DNA of 64,000 nucleotides from Diprion similis (GCF_021155765.1 NC_060107.1:11332501-11396500); one strand, 5' to 3'; positions 35,071-47,880 are shown, counted from the stretch's first letter. Notes: generated by a model from the letters alone, not told the origin. Made by a program: numbers and translations.

Positions 35071-36307
35071 ATGGGGTCTCAAGTTGCGCCGTCGATTATC
35101 GTCGGAATTCAATCAACTTCGAACGATGTCCCAGATTTTTTTGGCCCCTTTACAGAGCAGGCACAACGTGTTTTTAATCGGGTAATAATTATTTGGCTTC
35201 ATTTGACGAGAGATAATTATTTTGGTAGTAAAATCAGAATCCGCGACTCCTCAAACTTGGCATCCTCGCTAAAGAATCAATAAATTGAAATAAATTGTAT
35301 TTGAGTTTGGCTCGAGTTCGACAATCCAATCTAATTTTTACATATTTATACAGTTAGGAAACCTTTTCAACACTTCTCGATTATTCAATCTTTTTCAACT
35401 GCCATCTTTACTCCACCGGATTTCACTATTCAATGTTTTTCTTCGCGTAAATCTAGCGAGAGGTTCAGACGCTGGCGAAAAAAAAAAAAAAATTCTCACA
35501 AATTTCTGATGCTCTCCTTTTTTCTACCGGAAATATTTCAGAAATTTATCACGTTTTCAGACGGTTAAGTGAAAAAAGTTCGATACTATTTCCGGAGGAA
35601 AAGTTTGAATTATTTTGACGATGCTTAAGAGATTTTGAAAAATTCACTTCTCAAACTCTGGTTAAAAGTACTTTCAAGAAATTTGCAAAAAATATTAAAT
35701 GCTTTTACACAAATTTTGAAAAATCACAATTCTGCCCAGAAATAGAGAAATTCTTGCAAAATTCTTAAAAGTTGTTAGAATTTGTTGGTGAGTTTTGAGA
35801 ATAATTGTGTATAAAATATTTTTACTCAAAAACAAAAAACAAGCGACTAATTTCGATATTATCATTTCTCAAATAACCGCAATCCCCAAATCAAGCCTGA
35901 AAAAAAGGTGAAAATTTTTTTTTACAATAAATTGTTTTCACCAAATCGGAACCGTTTGAATATTTTCGGAATATACCATAACTAAAAATCAATTTCGTCA
36001 GTTGTAAAATTGTGCAATAAATGTAAACTGAGTAAAAAAAAACAAAAAAACAAAACGACAATCGAGCTTTCTTTAGTTTCGTTAACGCAATTTTCATCTC
36101 GAACATAAAAAATAAACAGAATCTCAAGTTTTTGTTTAAATAAAATCCGGTTTTAGTCTCCGAGTAAACACAGGGCAGATAGCGGCGTATCTTCCGGTCA
36201 ATATCTGCTCAATCACATCATCCACTCCGTCAATTTCGTCCACCCTGATAATCCCGCGGGATTATTGTATGCACATACATTCGCACACCGAGACGCAGGG
36301 ATTAAGT
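35071..36307 (+). CDS. Candidate 5' coding part of an unrecognised gene (two exons)
   Basis: Exon 35050-35181 has a good acceptor (TTTTCAATTTTCACGTTAG) and an ATG at 35071 in a strong context (GAAAATGGGG). It has 37 codons from MGSQVAPSIIVGIQST to FTEQAQRVFNR, and donor GTAATA at 35182 in phase 0. Exon 36157-36307 (acceptor CCGGTTTTAG, donor GTAAGT at 36308) is open in the matching phase for 50 codons, SPSKHRADSG to AHRDAGIK, leaving one base over. Both exons are GC-richer than their flanks. With the 5' UTR exon at 28279-28458 they form a consistent plus-strand gene start. No family is recognised and the remaining exons are not placed. It could still be chance. Confidence 0.35.
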
Positions 36308-39300
36308 GTAAGTGAAATTCCCTTATATTACAGAAAATTCTCAAATTTCCCAGCCCAGTCACGTCTGTAATCGTAGTGCGTTTCATTTTTCTTTGATCAA
36401 AGCAACATCCCGCAATATTCTTGCGTGCAGACAAGCTGTCCGATTTTTCTATCACCGATGTGTGAACATTTTCGAAATCAATGAGACTCGTCCGGGCCTT
36501 TTAATGCGAGAAAGAAAAGGAAAGTCTTTTTTAAGGATGCAAAGGATTCTTAATTTTCACAATCATGTCTTTGTCTTTTAAATATTACTACAAATTTAAT
36601 CTGCAGAATATGAATTTCGGATAGTTTATCAATTTTTTTTTTTTTTTTGTAAATAGAAGAACTATTATAATGTTTTTGCAAAAAACTGATTGACAAAATG
36701 ACAAAAAATGTCTCAAAACTTTTCGTTGTTTGAGTTTTATTGGAAATACTTTTTTACAGAGTCTTCGTTAGATTATGATAAAAAAAATATAATATTCATT
36801 ATAAAAATAAACCACGTCTAGAAAAGATCGTCAGAACATATAATTAAGAACGGTGATTATCAAAACTCGGCAATTTGGCACGGAATGCACCATACGTACA
36901 TATATTTCTTTGTAGAATATCGACGCCGTTAAGTGGGAATATTGAATACCTGTTGATTGAGGCGTGAAGTCTGTAGGTATCCATAAATCTATACGCGATG
37001 TACATTGCAGATTCTGTAGATTTGCGGTATAATTTTTACAACAACGGTTAATGAAAATATTTCGTCAATTTGGAATAAAATTTCTCACGCGGATGAGCAA
37101 CAAACGCTTACATAAATCCTAAATCTGTACGATTCTTAGGATTAGCTGTATTTCTCACAACTTTCGTTGATTATTTATTATTAGTGGATTTATTTTGTGT
37201 TGAATATTGGCGTAAAAATATTAATTGTGCAATCGATTGCCGACCTACGATTAATTCATAAAACGTACTTTCGGCTCACGAGTGTTTAAGTAATACGTAA
37301 GAATCTTGTTATAAAAAATTGCATTATAATTATAAAATAATCACTTATTGAGCTAATTGTAAGATTTATTAGTTATTTATTTGTATCAAGACAATATGAC
37401 GTATTTGACGTATCATAACCTCACTATTTTGCTTTCTTCATCATGTCGATAAACTGTTTCCCAACTTTACCGACTAAATCGATCAAATATATTGCGAGAA
37501 AGATTCCTTAAATGAAGAAAAAGAAGAATGATCTCAGAACAACAATTTGTGTTATCAATAAGTTAAATAAAATTCATTTGAATTTGAATAAAATTTATTT
37601 GAATTAACGATACGTTACTTTCGCCATATTTTATTTTCACATTTGGCAAGTTGAAGGCAGTTTTTTTCCTGACTGTTATGACAAGTTTCAACCACGTTAC
37701 TCGATTGATCATTTCACCCCCAAGATCCAGGATTGTAATTTCGTCAAACAAGGGGAAAATTGTAGGGGAAAAAAAAAAACACGATCTTCCCACAAATGCC
37801 AGATTGAATAATAAAAAGTAACGAGATTCCGTGTAAAGAACTGCGAGAATACAGGCAGAACTCACCTTATGCCACAAAGATATAATTGGCGAACTCAACG
37901 TTACTCAAATTTAGTTTCATAAATTTAATGTGTAAACTTTAACGCTTAATTTACATTAAACAAGCAAAACCTTCCCGAGTTGTTAGATTCTGAACGATTT
38001 GTATTTTTTATCCACAACGTCAGGCGATCATTAACAATTTTATCGCTCAAATCTCTGCGCTTCAAATCTATAATCGATGTCGATAAGATATCAGTTCGAG
38101 TACTCGTGAAGTTTTAATAATTACGCATAGAAAAAGTGATAAGTGTGAAATGAAGTGGTGATTTATTTTATCTAATCGTGTATCATTTGGCACTAAAAAT
38201 AAAAATCAAATTAAAACATTATTATTATTACTATTGTTTTGTCTTCAATTTAATTTATCAGGCTAAAAATCGTACAAGTATAATCGATGGCTTGATCGAT
38301 TTTCACGATATTTTCAGATTGTTTAAATAATAAAATTAATCTGCAGTTACCTGAATTACAAAATTAAAGTTCCCGATTTATTACAGCATCAATTTTGTGC
38401 ATCAACACAAAATATGTACGCTTTTTCAATTTTTTTACTCTTTTTAAATATTTGTTCAGTTCGTACGTTGAACGAGAAAAAAAATATATATTCGTCATTT
38501 AACCAGTTCACTTATAAATTCTGTGACTTTCTTCGATTATGAAAATATATAAATATTTCGTCTTGGCTGAGGTAAATAATCATCGATAAGAAATAAATAA
38601 TTTGCATCGCGTTATGAACGACAATTTTTTTTTTTTTTTTATCATCTGCAGTAAGAAGTGAAAAATTGCTGTAAGCATCAATGTTTCAGGAAATAACAAT
38701 TTACTCGACTTTTCTTAGCAATATCTTCATGTATTCAAGAAGGTAAAAGTATTTTAATTCAATCGTAAGTCAAGACGTTAAAATTGTTCATAATTTGAGT
38801 TTTGAATATTAAAAAAAAAAAAAAAAAAAAGAAAAAAAAAAGAAAAACTGTGATAATATGCTCAAAAAAATTCGTACCGTTATAAAATCCACATCAATTT
38901 CACAAGGCAAACAAAACCATTATTTTCATACATAATTCTAACCCAATTACGACGTGGCTTCGTTACCTTCGCCTCATTATCCTCGTTATTATTAATTCAC
39001 AGGGTGTATAAAACCAGGTGCATTAAATTTTTCCATATTTTATACGGCCAGGATAAACGAGAAGAAAACACCAGCGGCAATTGAAAAGGGTTTTGCGTTG
39101 TCCTATAAGGTGGCAATTTTCTCGGGAGTCCTTGATTGCTTGCGACTCTCCGGGCGTTAAACCGCTCCAAGGAGATTTCAATGCGACTCTTGGATGCGGT
39201 ACGTCACCGTCTCTATAAAATACGGCAAACCTAAGGATCTGAAGGACACTAATTGAATTTTCCCAATCACTTCTGATGCAGTCTTAACCAATATCGATAA

Positions 39301-39360
39301 GCAGAAATTATGCGCTAAAAGGACATACTTGATTCATGCTACTTTATCGATGGTCAAAAG
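36308..39360. other. Gene-poor AT-rich stretch
   Basis: No supported exon. Possibly intron of the candidate gene above. A GC-richer patch at about 39060-39240 contains TATAAAA near 39215 but no convincing initiator. Confidence 0.35.
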
Positions 39361-39370
39361 TTTTATGTGT

Positions 39371-39620
39371 GGGGGTCAAAACTTGAGAGGATTAATATTG
39401 GAATGACCGATATATCGTAATTTAAAACGAAGGAAGAACGAATTGCTCAAAATCTTGATTTTTGAATGTCTCACTGATTACTGGTCATTCTAATCAGTGA
39501 AACTTTCGAAAATCAATATTTCGAACAAATCATCTTTCCTTACTTTATTTTCGCATGTTCGAAATTTCGATATATATCCGCCATTCGAAATTTTGATCCT
39601 TACAAAGTTTTAGCCCAACC
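39371..39620. mobile_element. Fold-back element family 2, complete copy
   Basis: The left arm opens GGGGGTCAAAACTTG (39371) and continues through TTAATATTGGAATGACCGATAT. The right arm (about 39533-39620) is its degenerate reverse complement through CGCCATTCGAAATTTTGATCC. At the centre TCACTGATTA (39471-39480) pairs perfectly with TAATCAGTGA (39491-39500) around a 10-base loop. The whole roughly 250 bp can fold into one long hairpin. There is no coding capacity. A related half lies at 54460-54600. Confidence 0.65.
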
Positions 39621-40029
39621 CAAATTTCATGCCAGTCGTAAAAAATTCTTTGAACTTCTCCACGGAATGTTCAAAGAATTATTTTGAAGCTATAAATTTC
39701 TGCACACTGCGATAAATTTCTTTTGTCATATTTGTAGTTTTTCTGCTAGAATTTTCATGCTAGCAGATTACAACGACGGTTTAGATACAATTGAAATCAC
39801 TAGAAAACAGGGCACAAGTAACTGTTCATAATTTTTCTTGTATCATTAGGAGTTTTTTCTTTACAAAATAATGTTGTAATTATTGTGTAAAATTTTTCGA
39901 ACCAGTGTGTTTGGTCCCGAGATTGTATTTCGACAGTTTTATAGCCTCGTATTAATGATGACTAAAGTTTATTTATCGCCATCTTGAAAAAAGAGCCAAA
40001 GCTGAGAAGAGGGCGTGAGACTTGAAGTA

Positions 40030-40560
40030 AAGACACAAAATTTTACGAAACAACCAAGTTTCGAATGGTTAGAAATCCGACGACTCCAGATTTTGAAAAT
40101 TCAAGGTTCCAAAAAGTAATATTCCGATGGAGCACAAAATTTCGAAAAATAAAGTTTCGATAGAGTAAGATTCCAAAAATTAAAATAAAACTCACACGGC
40201 TTAGTTTACTCAACGAATGCGTGTAAAAAAGTCAGAAAAACCAAAAATCCGAATAACCAAGATTCGAAACGTAAAAATATAAAAAATCCAAAACAGAGAA
40301 AAATCAAAGTCGCGAACTTTCAGCAAGCCAGAAATTCACAGAGCTAAAAATCTTCGATCATTCAGAACATCGATGTTTCAGGTGATAAAATTTTTTCATT
40401 TTCGAATATCCGGAACGTCGATTTCCCAAAGTTACGGCCTTTCGGAACTTTGCATTTCCGGAATTACGAGCATCGTGTCTCGACTTTGATTTCCTCACTT
40501 CAACTTTCGCCACGAAATAATTCGAAATTTATAAGCGCTTTCGAGATTCTTCAAATTCGG
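40030..40560. repeat. Cryptically repetitive TTCGAAA/TTCCGAA-rich tract
   Basis: Over about 500 bp, short blocks such as TTTCGAA, TTCCGA, TCGAAA and CCAAAAA recur at irregular short spacing. No clean unit length is seen. The same TTCGAAATTTCGA blocks occur in the fold-back element 400 bp to the left, so this may be degenerate derivative sequence. Confidence 0.35.
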
Positions 40561-40764
40561 AATTTCCATCCAACCCCCTGTCAAGATTATATTTCAATAA
40601 AATATAACCGGAAAAGCTGATTATCGTAACAAACAACAAGTCGCGATTGTTCAAAACCTCGACGACGTTCGTTCGCATGAATAAATCTAACGAAAGAGTA
40701 ATTAATTGTAAACTAAAGAGTAACCGACACGGAATAAGTTGAATTCAAATTCCGAAATACTCAC

Positions 40765-40900
40765 CCCTGACGTTTCCACGTGACTTTGTGTGCTTAAGGG
40801 TATATCGAATAAAGTCTTCACGTGCCTCGCAAAGTGTGCTTGGCGATGATTGGCCGGGGATGGGGTTCTGAGCAGTTCCGATATGCCGAACCACTCGCCG
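40765..40900 (-). other. Candidate noncoding first exon on the minus strand
   Basis: On the minus strand, about 135 ATG-free bases end in GTCAGGG before a strong GTGAGT donor (40764-40759). A TATA-like run (TATATATACGTATAAT) lies just upstream at about 40915-40940, with CCAAT and CACGTG motifs inside the GC-rich patch. The 5' end is approximate. Confidence 0.27.
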
Positions 40901-43386
40901 AGTCTATTGTCAGTATTATTATACGTATATATATACATATATATATGTACTTACCTACCCTGAGAAATGTCGTAAGGGAAAACACCCCCAACCTGAACGA
41001 TGTAAGGAAATTCTGTGTAGGAAGCTACCTGACACCGAATCCGCTTCACAAATCCAAAATTCGCTGCCAAATTCAATACACAGTAATATGGAATTTACCC
41101 CATAGAATTCGCAGAGTTTGTATTTATTCACCGGCTTTTACACTCCGCGTCAATTGCGTTTTGATATTTAGTCACGTGGTTTAGCCGATTTTGGGAAAAA
41201 AGTTGTTTCCTCGCGAACGAAGACTCGTCTTGACTTTGAAAAGTATTACAGAATCTTGACTAGCGATTCCTGTCGTTTTTACAGTTTTTTTTTTTTTTTT
41301 TTTTAAACTTGCAGGTGAAATAATATTCTTTATGGTTTATAGAAAAATTTCTTACCATTTTTAAATCAATTTTGGATGTATTTTTGAACGGACGGGATTA
41401 ACCGATTTTTATGGTCTCGTCTTGATCGATTTTATTATACTTCAAAATCGTAACATTTTTGGTGAAATAACAATTTCTCGAATCAGCAGTAAGTTGAAAA
41501 TGGTGGATTGATGTAAATGATATTTGATCAATTTATTTGACTTCTTAAAACTTGGAACTCACCAAATTTTGGGTAAAATCGGTTGAAGGCGTTCGTCAAC
41601 CTAAGTCGCTTAAGAGAATGAACATTTTTTATCAATGATTGTTTTACAATTTCACAAATAAAGAAAATAGTAAAAAGTCTTGGAATTTTTCCTGGTATTT
41701 TATAAAAATTTTATCAATTTTTAAGAATTTCCAAACGACGTTTGATACTGCATTTTGCTTTACCAATTATGGTGAGCGTAGCTGCGATCAATTTTTTTTC
41801 ATTAACGATACTGTTTTCACTAAATAATATTATTACAGTATAATAAATAATCCTATTTTTTGGAAAGATTGAATTTTTAAATCCGTAAAAAATTAAATTT
41901 TCTCAACATGGAATTTTTTTTTTTATTGCGAACAATCGTAGATATTATCACACAAAAGACATTGAAATGAAAATTTTTCAACTTCAGCAAACTAATTATT
42001 CGTTAAAAAGTGTATTACATACCTGATAAAATTTCAGAGAGACAAAAAGAGACGAAAAAAGAATCACTTTTCACTGAATTGTTTACCAGGAATACCCAAA
42101 ATCCGATTAAAAAATTTTAAACAAGAATAACAAACAATTAAAATCATAAACGATAAATTAAAAATTAAAAAAAAAATTTAAAACAATAAAATTCTTTTCC
42201 CGATAATTTAACAATTTAAAATCCCTTTCAAATCTACTTTTCACTCTTCAACGAATAATACTCACGTATTTTGCAATTTACCTCGATCTGCCTTACTTGT
42301 GCAACAATTTTTAGTTATCCTAGGGTCCCAGGACGGAAGAACAATAACCACGTAAATCCTTAAGATTTCCGCTAAACAATTTAGGTCGAACAATCGATGC
42401 AATTACCTACTAGCTGGATCTGCTCGCATAAGATGCTATTTCGCTCGGAATGGAGACGTGGAATTGCAGGTTACCCAATCTTTCTACCGCGACTAATTGG
42501 CGTTACGTATTTCTTAGGATCAAAATTGCTAATCGATTCTAATCCCTGGTGAAAATAATGATCAATTATCCCTAACGAAAACGCTAAAAATCGATGGTAA
42601 ACATACATATATATTTTTTTTTTCAAAGAAAACTACAAAATATGACGTAACATCGAGATATAATCTACGATTCTGGACGAAAAATCTGAAAAAATTAATT
42701 TTTTTTAGTGCTAATCTCTTTTTTTCGAAGAAAAAAAAAAGAAAAGAAAATAAATTAATGAACTCTGATCCCCCCCTCGCCCCTCCCAAAAAAAAAAAAA
42801 CAATGTAAGAAAATTTTTCCCAATTTCCGTAGACGCGCGAATACGATTTTTGTTTCTTTTTTTTTTTCGTTTTTTTTTTTTTTGTTTTTTTACGCAAAAA
42901 TTACGAGAGAAAAAATTTCCTACGAGAGTTACAAATTATTACGAAATATTATGAAAATGTGGAATTTTTAATGTGAAGAAAAAATAAAAAAGATAAAAAA
43001 ATCTACGATTAAGAAAGAAGAATTTTGAAAGAAAAACTTTTCACTTCAAATCCTGTAATGTTCGTGTAAGGAAATTTCGATGGAAGTAATTTTACCGAGG
43101 ATATCACGCAACGAATGATATAAACACGTTTGAATTATTCCGAAAATTATAGCGAGTTTACGGGAAAACACGCAAATATCGCCTGGCTTTCTCCTCTTTG
43201 GTATCCTTGGCATTAATCGTACGATAATAATCGGTATTCATACAATATCACATTCAAAAATTATTCAGAGTCTGATTTCCTCGTTGAGTCATTGAACAGA
43301 GCTTTATAATATATACAATTCCGATATTAATTAAACCTCGAGATACCGTCTTCGTAAACAACACCAAATACACATGGTGCGTTCCA

Positions 43387-43732
43387 TCTATATTCCAACA
43401 GACTTTCACCAAAAATCATTTCGAATTTGGTTAAAAAAAAACAATTTCACGTGATGGTAACTTTATTTATACAAACGCAGTTTTTTTTTAAATTTTTTTT
43501 TTTAAATCTTTTGTTTGTTTGTTTGTTTGCTTGTTTTTATTGTTTTTTTTTCCTCTACTCGTCGAAAAGTTTCTGAGCAGCGAATGTCTATATTCTAACG
43601 GACTTTCATAAAAAATCATTTCGAATTTGGAAAAAAAAAACAATTCCACGCGAACAAACGTCGAATTTCTTATCTTTTGTTTGTTTGGTTTGGTTTTTTT
43701 TTTTTTTTTACCGTCGAACAGTTTTCGAGCAG
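43387..43732. repeat. Tandem duplication, 200-bp spacing
   Basis: TCTATATTCCAACAGACTTT at 43387 recurs, slightly diverged, at 43587, and the following 65 bases align (CATTTCGAATTTGG, A run, CAATTTCACGTGA). The block CGTCGAAAAGTTTCTGAGCAG (near 43560) also has a second copy near 43711. Poly-T and GTTT runs separate the units. Confidence 0.65.
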
Positions 43733-45135
43733 CTAATATACAATCATTTTTATTCATCCAAGTTCCCGTGAGACGTTTGACGATTTTCTTTCTTTGGTTT
43801 TCAGATCGTTTCAAGATCGTTTCGATTATGCAATGATTTTATCCTTCATCTTTTTTCTTTTGGCACTTTGAACATTTTTCATTCGTAAAAATCGATGTTT
43901 AATTTTTTCACAAAACTGAAGAGAAAATAAAAAAAAAAAAAATTAACAAAAAAAAAAAAAAAAAAAAAAAAACATTCGTTGAACCAACAATTTTATCGCC
44001 TTCTAAATCCCAGCTATGCACACTGACGTCTAATAGCTGTGCTAGTCGACGCGAAATGGAATTGGCGGTTAAATTATGCGATGATGAGTTATAAATCTTC
44101 GTTATGGTGGTCGGTTCGCGTCTTCAGTATTTCCCTGATATTTCGCTATGAGGAAAGAGAGAGAAGAGAGGCAGCTAAATGCGGAGTGAGACAGGAAGAG
44201 AGGAAACGATTTCATTTTTAACTTGATAACGGTTAAGGTGGTTCAATCAAATCAATATCCGCCCAACGATTGACGGAAATATCCGATTAAGTTTATACAC
44301 AAATAATAACTTTTTTTTTTCATTGAGCTTGAAAAATCTTGTCGTCGAATTTAATGCGGTAAAAGAAATATTTTTAGTAATAAACTTGAAATATTAGATG
44401 CATTTCAGTAGCTAAACTGAAAAAGTAAAAATATTGGACAGTTTCTTTTTTATTGATAAAAGTTGCAAAATCATTGAATTTTATTAGTAATTCTTTGACG
44501 AAAATTCGAAGAGATTTTTTATTTCAAATTTGACAAAAATAAAAATTTTCCTCTTTTCCACGTTTACCCAAAAAATTGAACGGGTTAAAAACCATAAATT
44601 TTTTTTTTACGATTTTCGAGTTACGAGTAACGTTCCCGAGTTCCGGTAAAAAGAAAAAAAAAAAAATGCGATGCACCGTAGAAATCTGATCCCTTTTCGT
44701 TCGTTCGTTCGTTTATTTAACTTACGAAGAAGAAGACAGACGTCGAGTTTGCTCGATTGGTAAAGGTAGAACTAGTGCACGTCCTTAATCCTGGTTAGCC
44801 GAGGATTGAACTTTACGTCTAGAACACGTAAAGCGTTCATGATGGCGTTTGAATTATGAATATATATATATATATCCAGCAGATATTCCGTCGGATGAAC
44901 GGCGAGTTTAAGGTGGCAAGGGGATGAATGAACATCCGTTTACGTCGCAAGTCTTGCGAAAGCGTCGTTTTGACCTGCGTAGAATGAAAATCCGGAGGGA
45001 AGAAGGATCTCCGGTGTTTGTAGATCGTGAGCCTAATTCAATTACCATCACGTCTGCCAATTACACCGGCGTGGTAGCAGGTTGTTACGTAACAGAAAAT
45101 AGTTCCTCTTACTTCTAAGATGAATCTGACGCTGT

Positions 45136-45170
45136 GCAGCTGCAGCTGCAGCAATAGCAGCAGCATCAGC
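45136..45170 (+). repeat. CAG-rich tract with CAGCTG palindromes
   Basis: CAGCTGCAGCTGCAG followed by interrupted CAG units. It lies just outside the 64-codon frame at 44924-45118, which is not accepted as a gene. Confidence 0.7.
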
Positions 45171-45370
45171 GAGCTTTTCGCCGTTAATTCAGCGCAGCAT
45201 CCTCAAGCTAAATAAATTTTCCCTGATATCTGTAGCAGAGTAATTATGATTTTCCTGCTACGACTTATAACACGAATGGCAAGAAATGAAACACTTTTGT
45301 TAAAAACTAAAGATTGCCAAGGGTTAAATATAAAACGTGAAGCGTAACGTAGCCGCTAGCTTCCGGAGGA

Positions 45371-45372
45371 TA

Positions 45373-45403
<31 letters not shown>

Positions 45404-45425
45404 TCCTTTCTCTATTCCTCTCCCT
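45371..45425 (+). repeat. (CT)n microsatellite, interrupted
   Basis: TCTCTCTC runs with TTC interruptions. Confidence 0.85.
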
Positions 45426-47060
45426 TTCCGCCTCTGGGCTTGACCCTCTTCGAAACTTTTTAACTTTTCTCTTTTCCCGCCTTCCCGCATATATACAGTT
45501 CCTCGAGCATGGTTAAAGCTGCCCTTTGATTATCCCGACTCCAACGAACCGGAGTTCGGATATCAGGTGTATGAGGGCTTTACCGTCAAATTGCTGAACT
45601 GAACACCAGATTATTCTGACTACTAGCAATTTTCGAACCCCTTTACGCTATTCAAGATATCGCATCAAAAAGGTGTGCGACCTGTAAAATCCATTTTATC
45701 GGATTTTTTAAATCACCGGTTTCGATTTTAGCCATTCATCGACTTTTTGCTAAATACGTAGCTTGAAATATCGATCTTGGCATATTGTAACTCATTTTTT
45801 GTACCTACATGTTTTGAGAAGAAAAAAGATAGAAAGACGAAAAAAAAAAAAATTTCCACAAAACTTTATTTATCAAATTATTTCTTTCGTCAGCTACGAA
45901 GATCTCTTACATGATAATAAAATAAACAGTACTTGAATTAAAAACAAGGCTTCTCTAAATATCTATTCTTCGTTTGAATTTTTTTTCAAAACTTTTGAAA
46001 ATCTGGTGTACAGATGTCTTTGATTTAAATTTATAATGAATTTTACTTTATTTTCAACAGATTTGAAACATATTTTTTCTCTTTTTTAGCCGTCAATTCG
46101 GTACAGCCATTTTTTGATTCTCATAAAATATTGTTTGAATCTGTTTGCACTATCGCGAATTTCTTACACTTCGATTTTCAATTTTTTCAAATTTGCAAAA
46201 AAAAAATAACGGTTCAAATAAATGGATAAAAGATTTCAAAAATCTACTCAAAGTACGACATTTCATCTTTATAGTTTATCAATTTTTACTGCATACTACA
46301 ATAATTGATATCAGCCACAAAATCCGCTCCTACATGTAATCTAGATGAAATTTCGTGCAGGTTCAGAAACTCGAAGAGAAATAATAACAAAGGTTCTGCA
46401 GTATCTGCAGTAGGTAATATAACGTAATACTGTCTTCTCAACAAAACGAAGCCCTCTAAACGCATCCGACGTTTTCTTATCGAATCGACTCTCGCAATCA
46501 GTATTTGAAACGGACAAGTCGAGCTGCAATCAGCTTTCACATTTATACAGGACCGTTTGTTCGTTTCTTTTTAAATATCAAACACGAAAAACATTATCAA
46601 TTTGAGTTAGATTTTTTAGTTACATGAAATGCGATTCTCTATATTGTTATATTTAATTATTGTTTTGTCGAAAGTTGGAAAGAGTCGAGTATGTTGTATA
46701 ATTATAATATCACGTGACCTGATCCTCGAAACTGTTCGATAATAATTTTAATACGCAGCGCGTAATGCAGATTATAAAAGTGCAACGGCATATTATCACT
46801 TCAAAATCCCCGGAAGCCTGGCCTTTATTAATAGCAGAAAGATTGTGCCCGGGAGTCAATATTATTTTAATTATCTTAATCGCAAACTTTCCGATTATCC
46901 TGCAGATTAATTAAGAAGCACTTTTAATCCCTTCAGTGTGCCGTATGAAGGTATAATAATAATATTATATATAATGTATACCGTTCGTTTATAAATCCAT
47001 ATTGCGGCTGGCTAGATGAGATAAACTAAATTTATTAAACAAATAACACGTTATTGGGAT

Positions 47061-47231
47061 TGCAACCATAATTCGAAACCCTAAAAATCACGATTTGCCT
47101 TCATTCAAGTTAAAATTTTAGGTTATGTGGTTATAAAATGGCGCCGACAATGAGACTCTGACGTCATGAGGATAGAAGAGTAAAAAAAATTAATGGATTA
47201 TTCATCTACGATATTTTAACGACAGAATTTC
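47061..47231 (+). repeat. CRE/GGCGCC dispersed repeat, tandem copy 1
   Basis: Starts TGCAACCATA and contains AGGTTATGTGGTTATAAAAT, GGCGCCGAC and TCTGACGTCATGAGGA; it ends ACAGAATTTC. The same order recurs exactly 240 bp later. TATAAAA followed about 30 bp later by the CRE resembles a promoter layout. Confidence 0.75.
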
Positions 47232-47300
47232 GAATAACATTTTGTTGGGATTGTCACTTTGCATGCATCATCCGGTGGAAAAAAACAACACACAAATTAA

Positions 47301-47494
47301 TGCAACCATAAATCGAAAGCCCAAGAATCACGATTTGCCTCCATTGAAGTTAAAATTTTAGGTTATGTGGACATAAAATGGCGCCGACAATGAGACTCTG
47401 ACGTCATGAGGATATCTTGGAATAGAAAAAGAGGAAAAAAATTGATGGATTATTCATCTACGTTACCTCAATGATATTTTCACAACAGAATTTC
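47301..47494 (+). repeat. CRE/GGCGCC dispersed repeat, tandem copy 2
   Basis: Nearly identical to 47061-47231 over the first 130 bp, with small insertions afterwards. It has ACATAAAATGGCGCCGACAA in place of the TATAAAA version, so only copy 1 keeps a perfect TATA motif. Confidence 0.75.
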
Positions 47495-47524
47495 AAAGCG
47501 TTCGAGATGCGTGGGACGGATTTA

Positions 47525-47880
47525 CGCGAGTGAGGATCTTTCTTTATTTACGAGCGTTCAAGATGTGTATGAAATTTCAATTCTCGATTTATCGCCCCGT
47601 TTGTGTGCCGGTTCAACCCGTCTATAGATACGTCTCGATGAACTCTATGCCTCCGTGTATCTTCACAATATATTCTTGTACATTTATGGGAATACTTTTG
47701 TATGCCGGGCAATCCATCAAACTCAAAGGCGTCGACGTCGCTAGAGGATCTAATTCTGCTTCCTGCTTCCTTCAAAGCCTTAAGCTTCTTGAAAATTTTT
47801 ACATGGAGCTTCTGAGTTTGACGTGGGGTGAATTCGATCCCGTCTATGCAGCTGAATAATCTCATATGCTCGTCTCCTCT
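47525..47880. other. Segment open on both strands, coding status unclear
   Basis: Over about 330 bp, long frames are open on both strands: 109 codons on plus (47530-47859) and 125 on minus (47925-47548). A second minus frame ends at 47622-47624 with a protein-like tail, KSIPINVQEYIVKIHGGIEF and onward to a Leu-TAG end. G+C is above background. A real exon or a decayed transposon or retrocopy is possible. No family is recognised, so no product is assigned. Confidence 0.25.

Noticed and set aside
40822..41184. 120-codon plus-strand frame
   Set aside because: Non-ATG start, crosses a TA-rich repeat, and overlaps a more plausible minus-strand promoter region.
44924..45118. 64-codon plus-strand ORF in a GC-richer patch
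   Set aside because: ATG present and composition protein-like, but no acceptor, promoter or homologous pattern; chance is sufficient.
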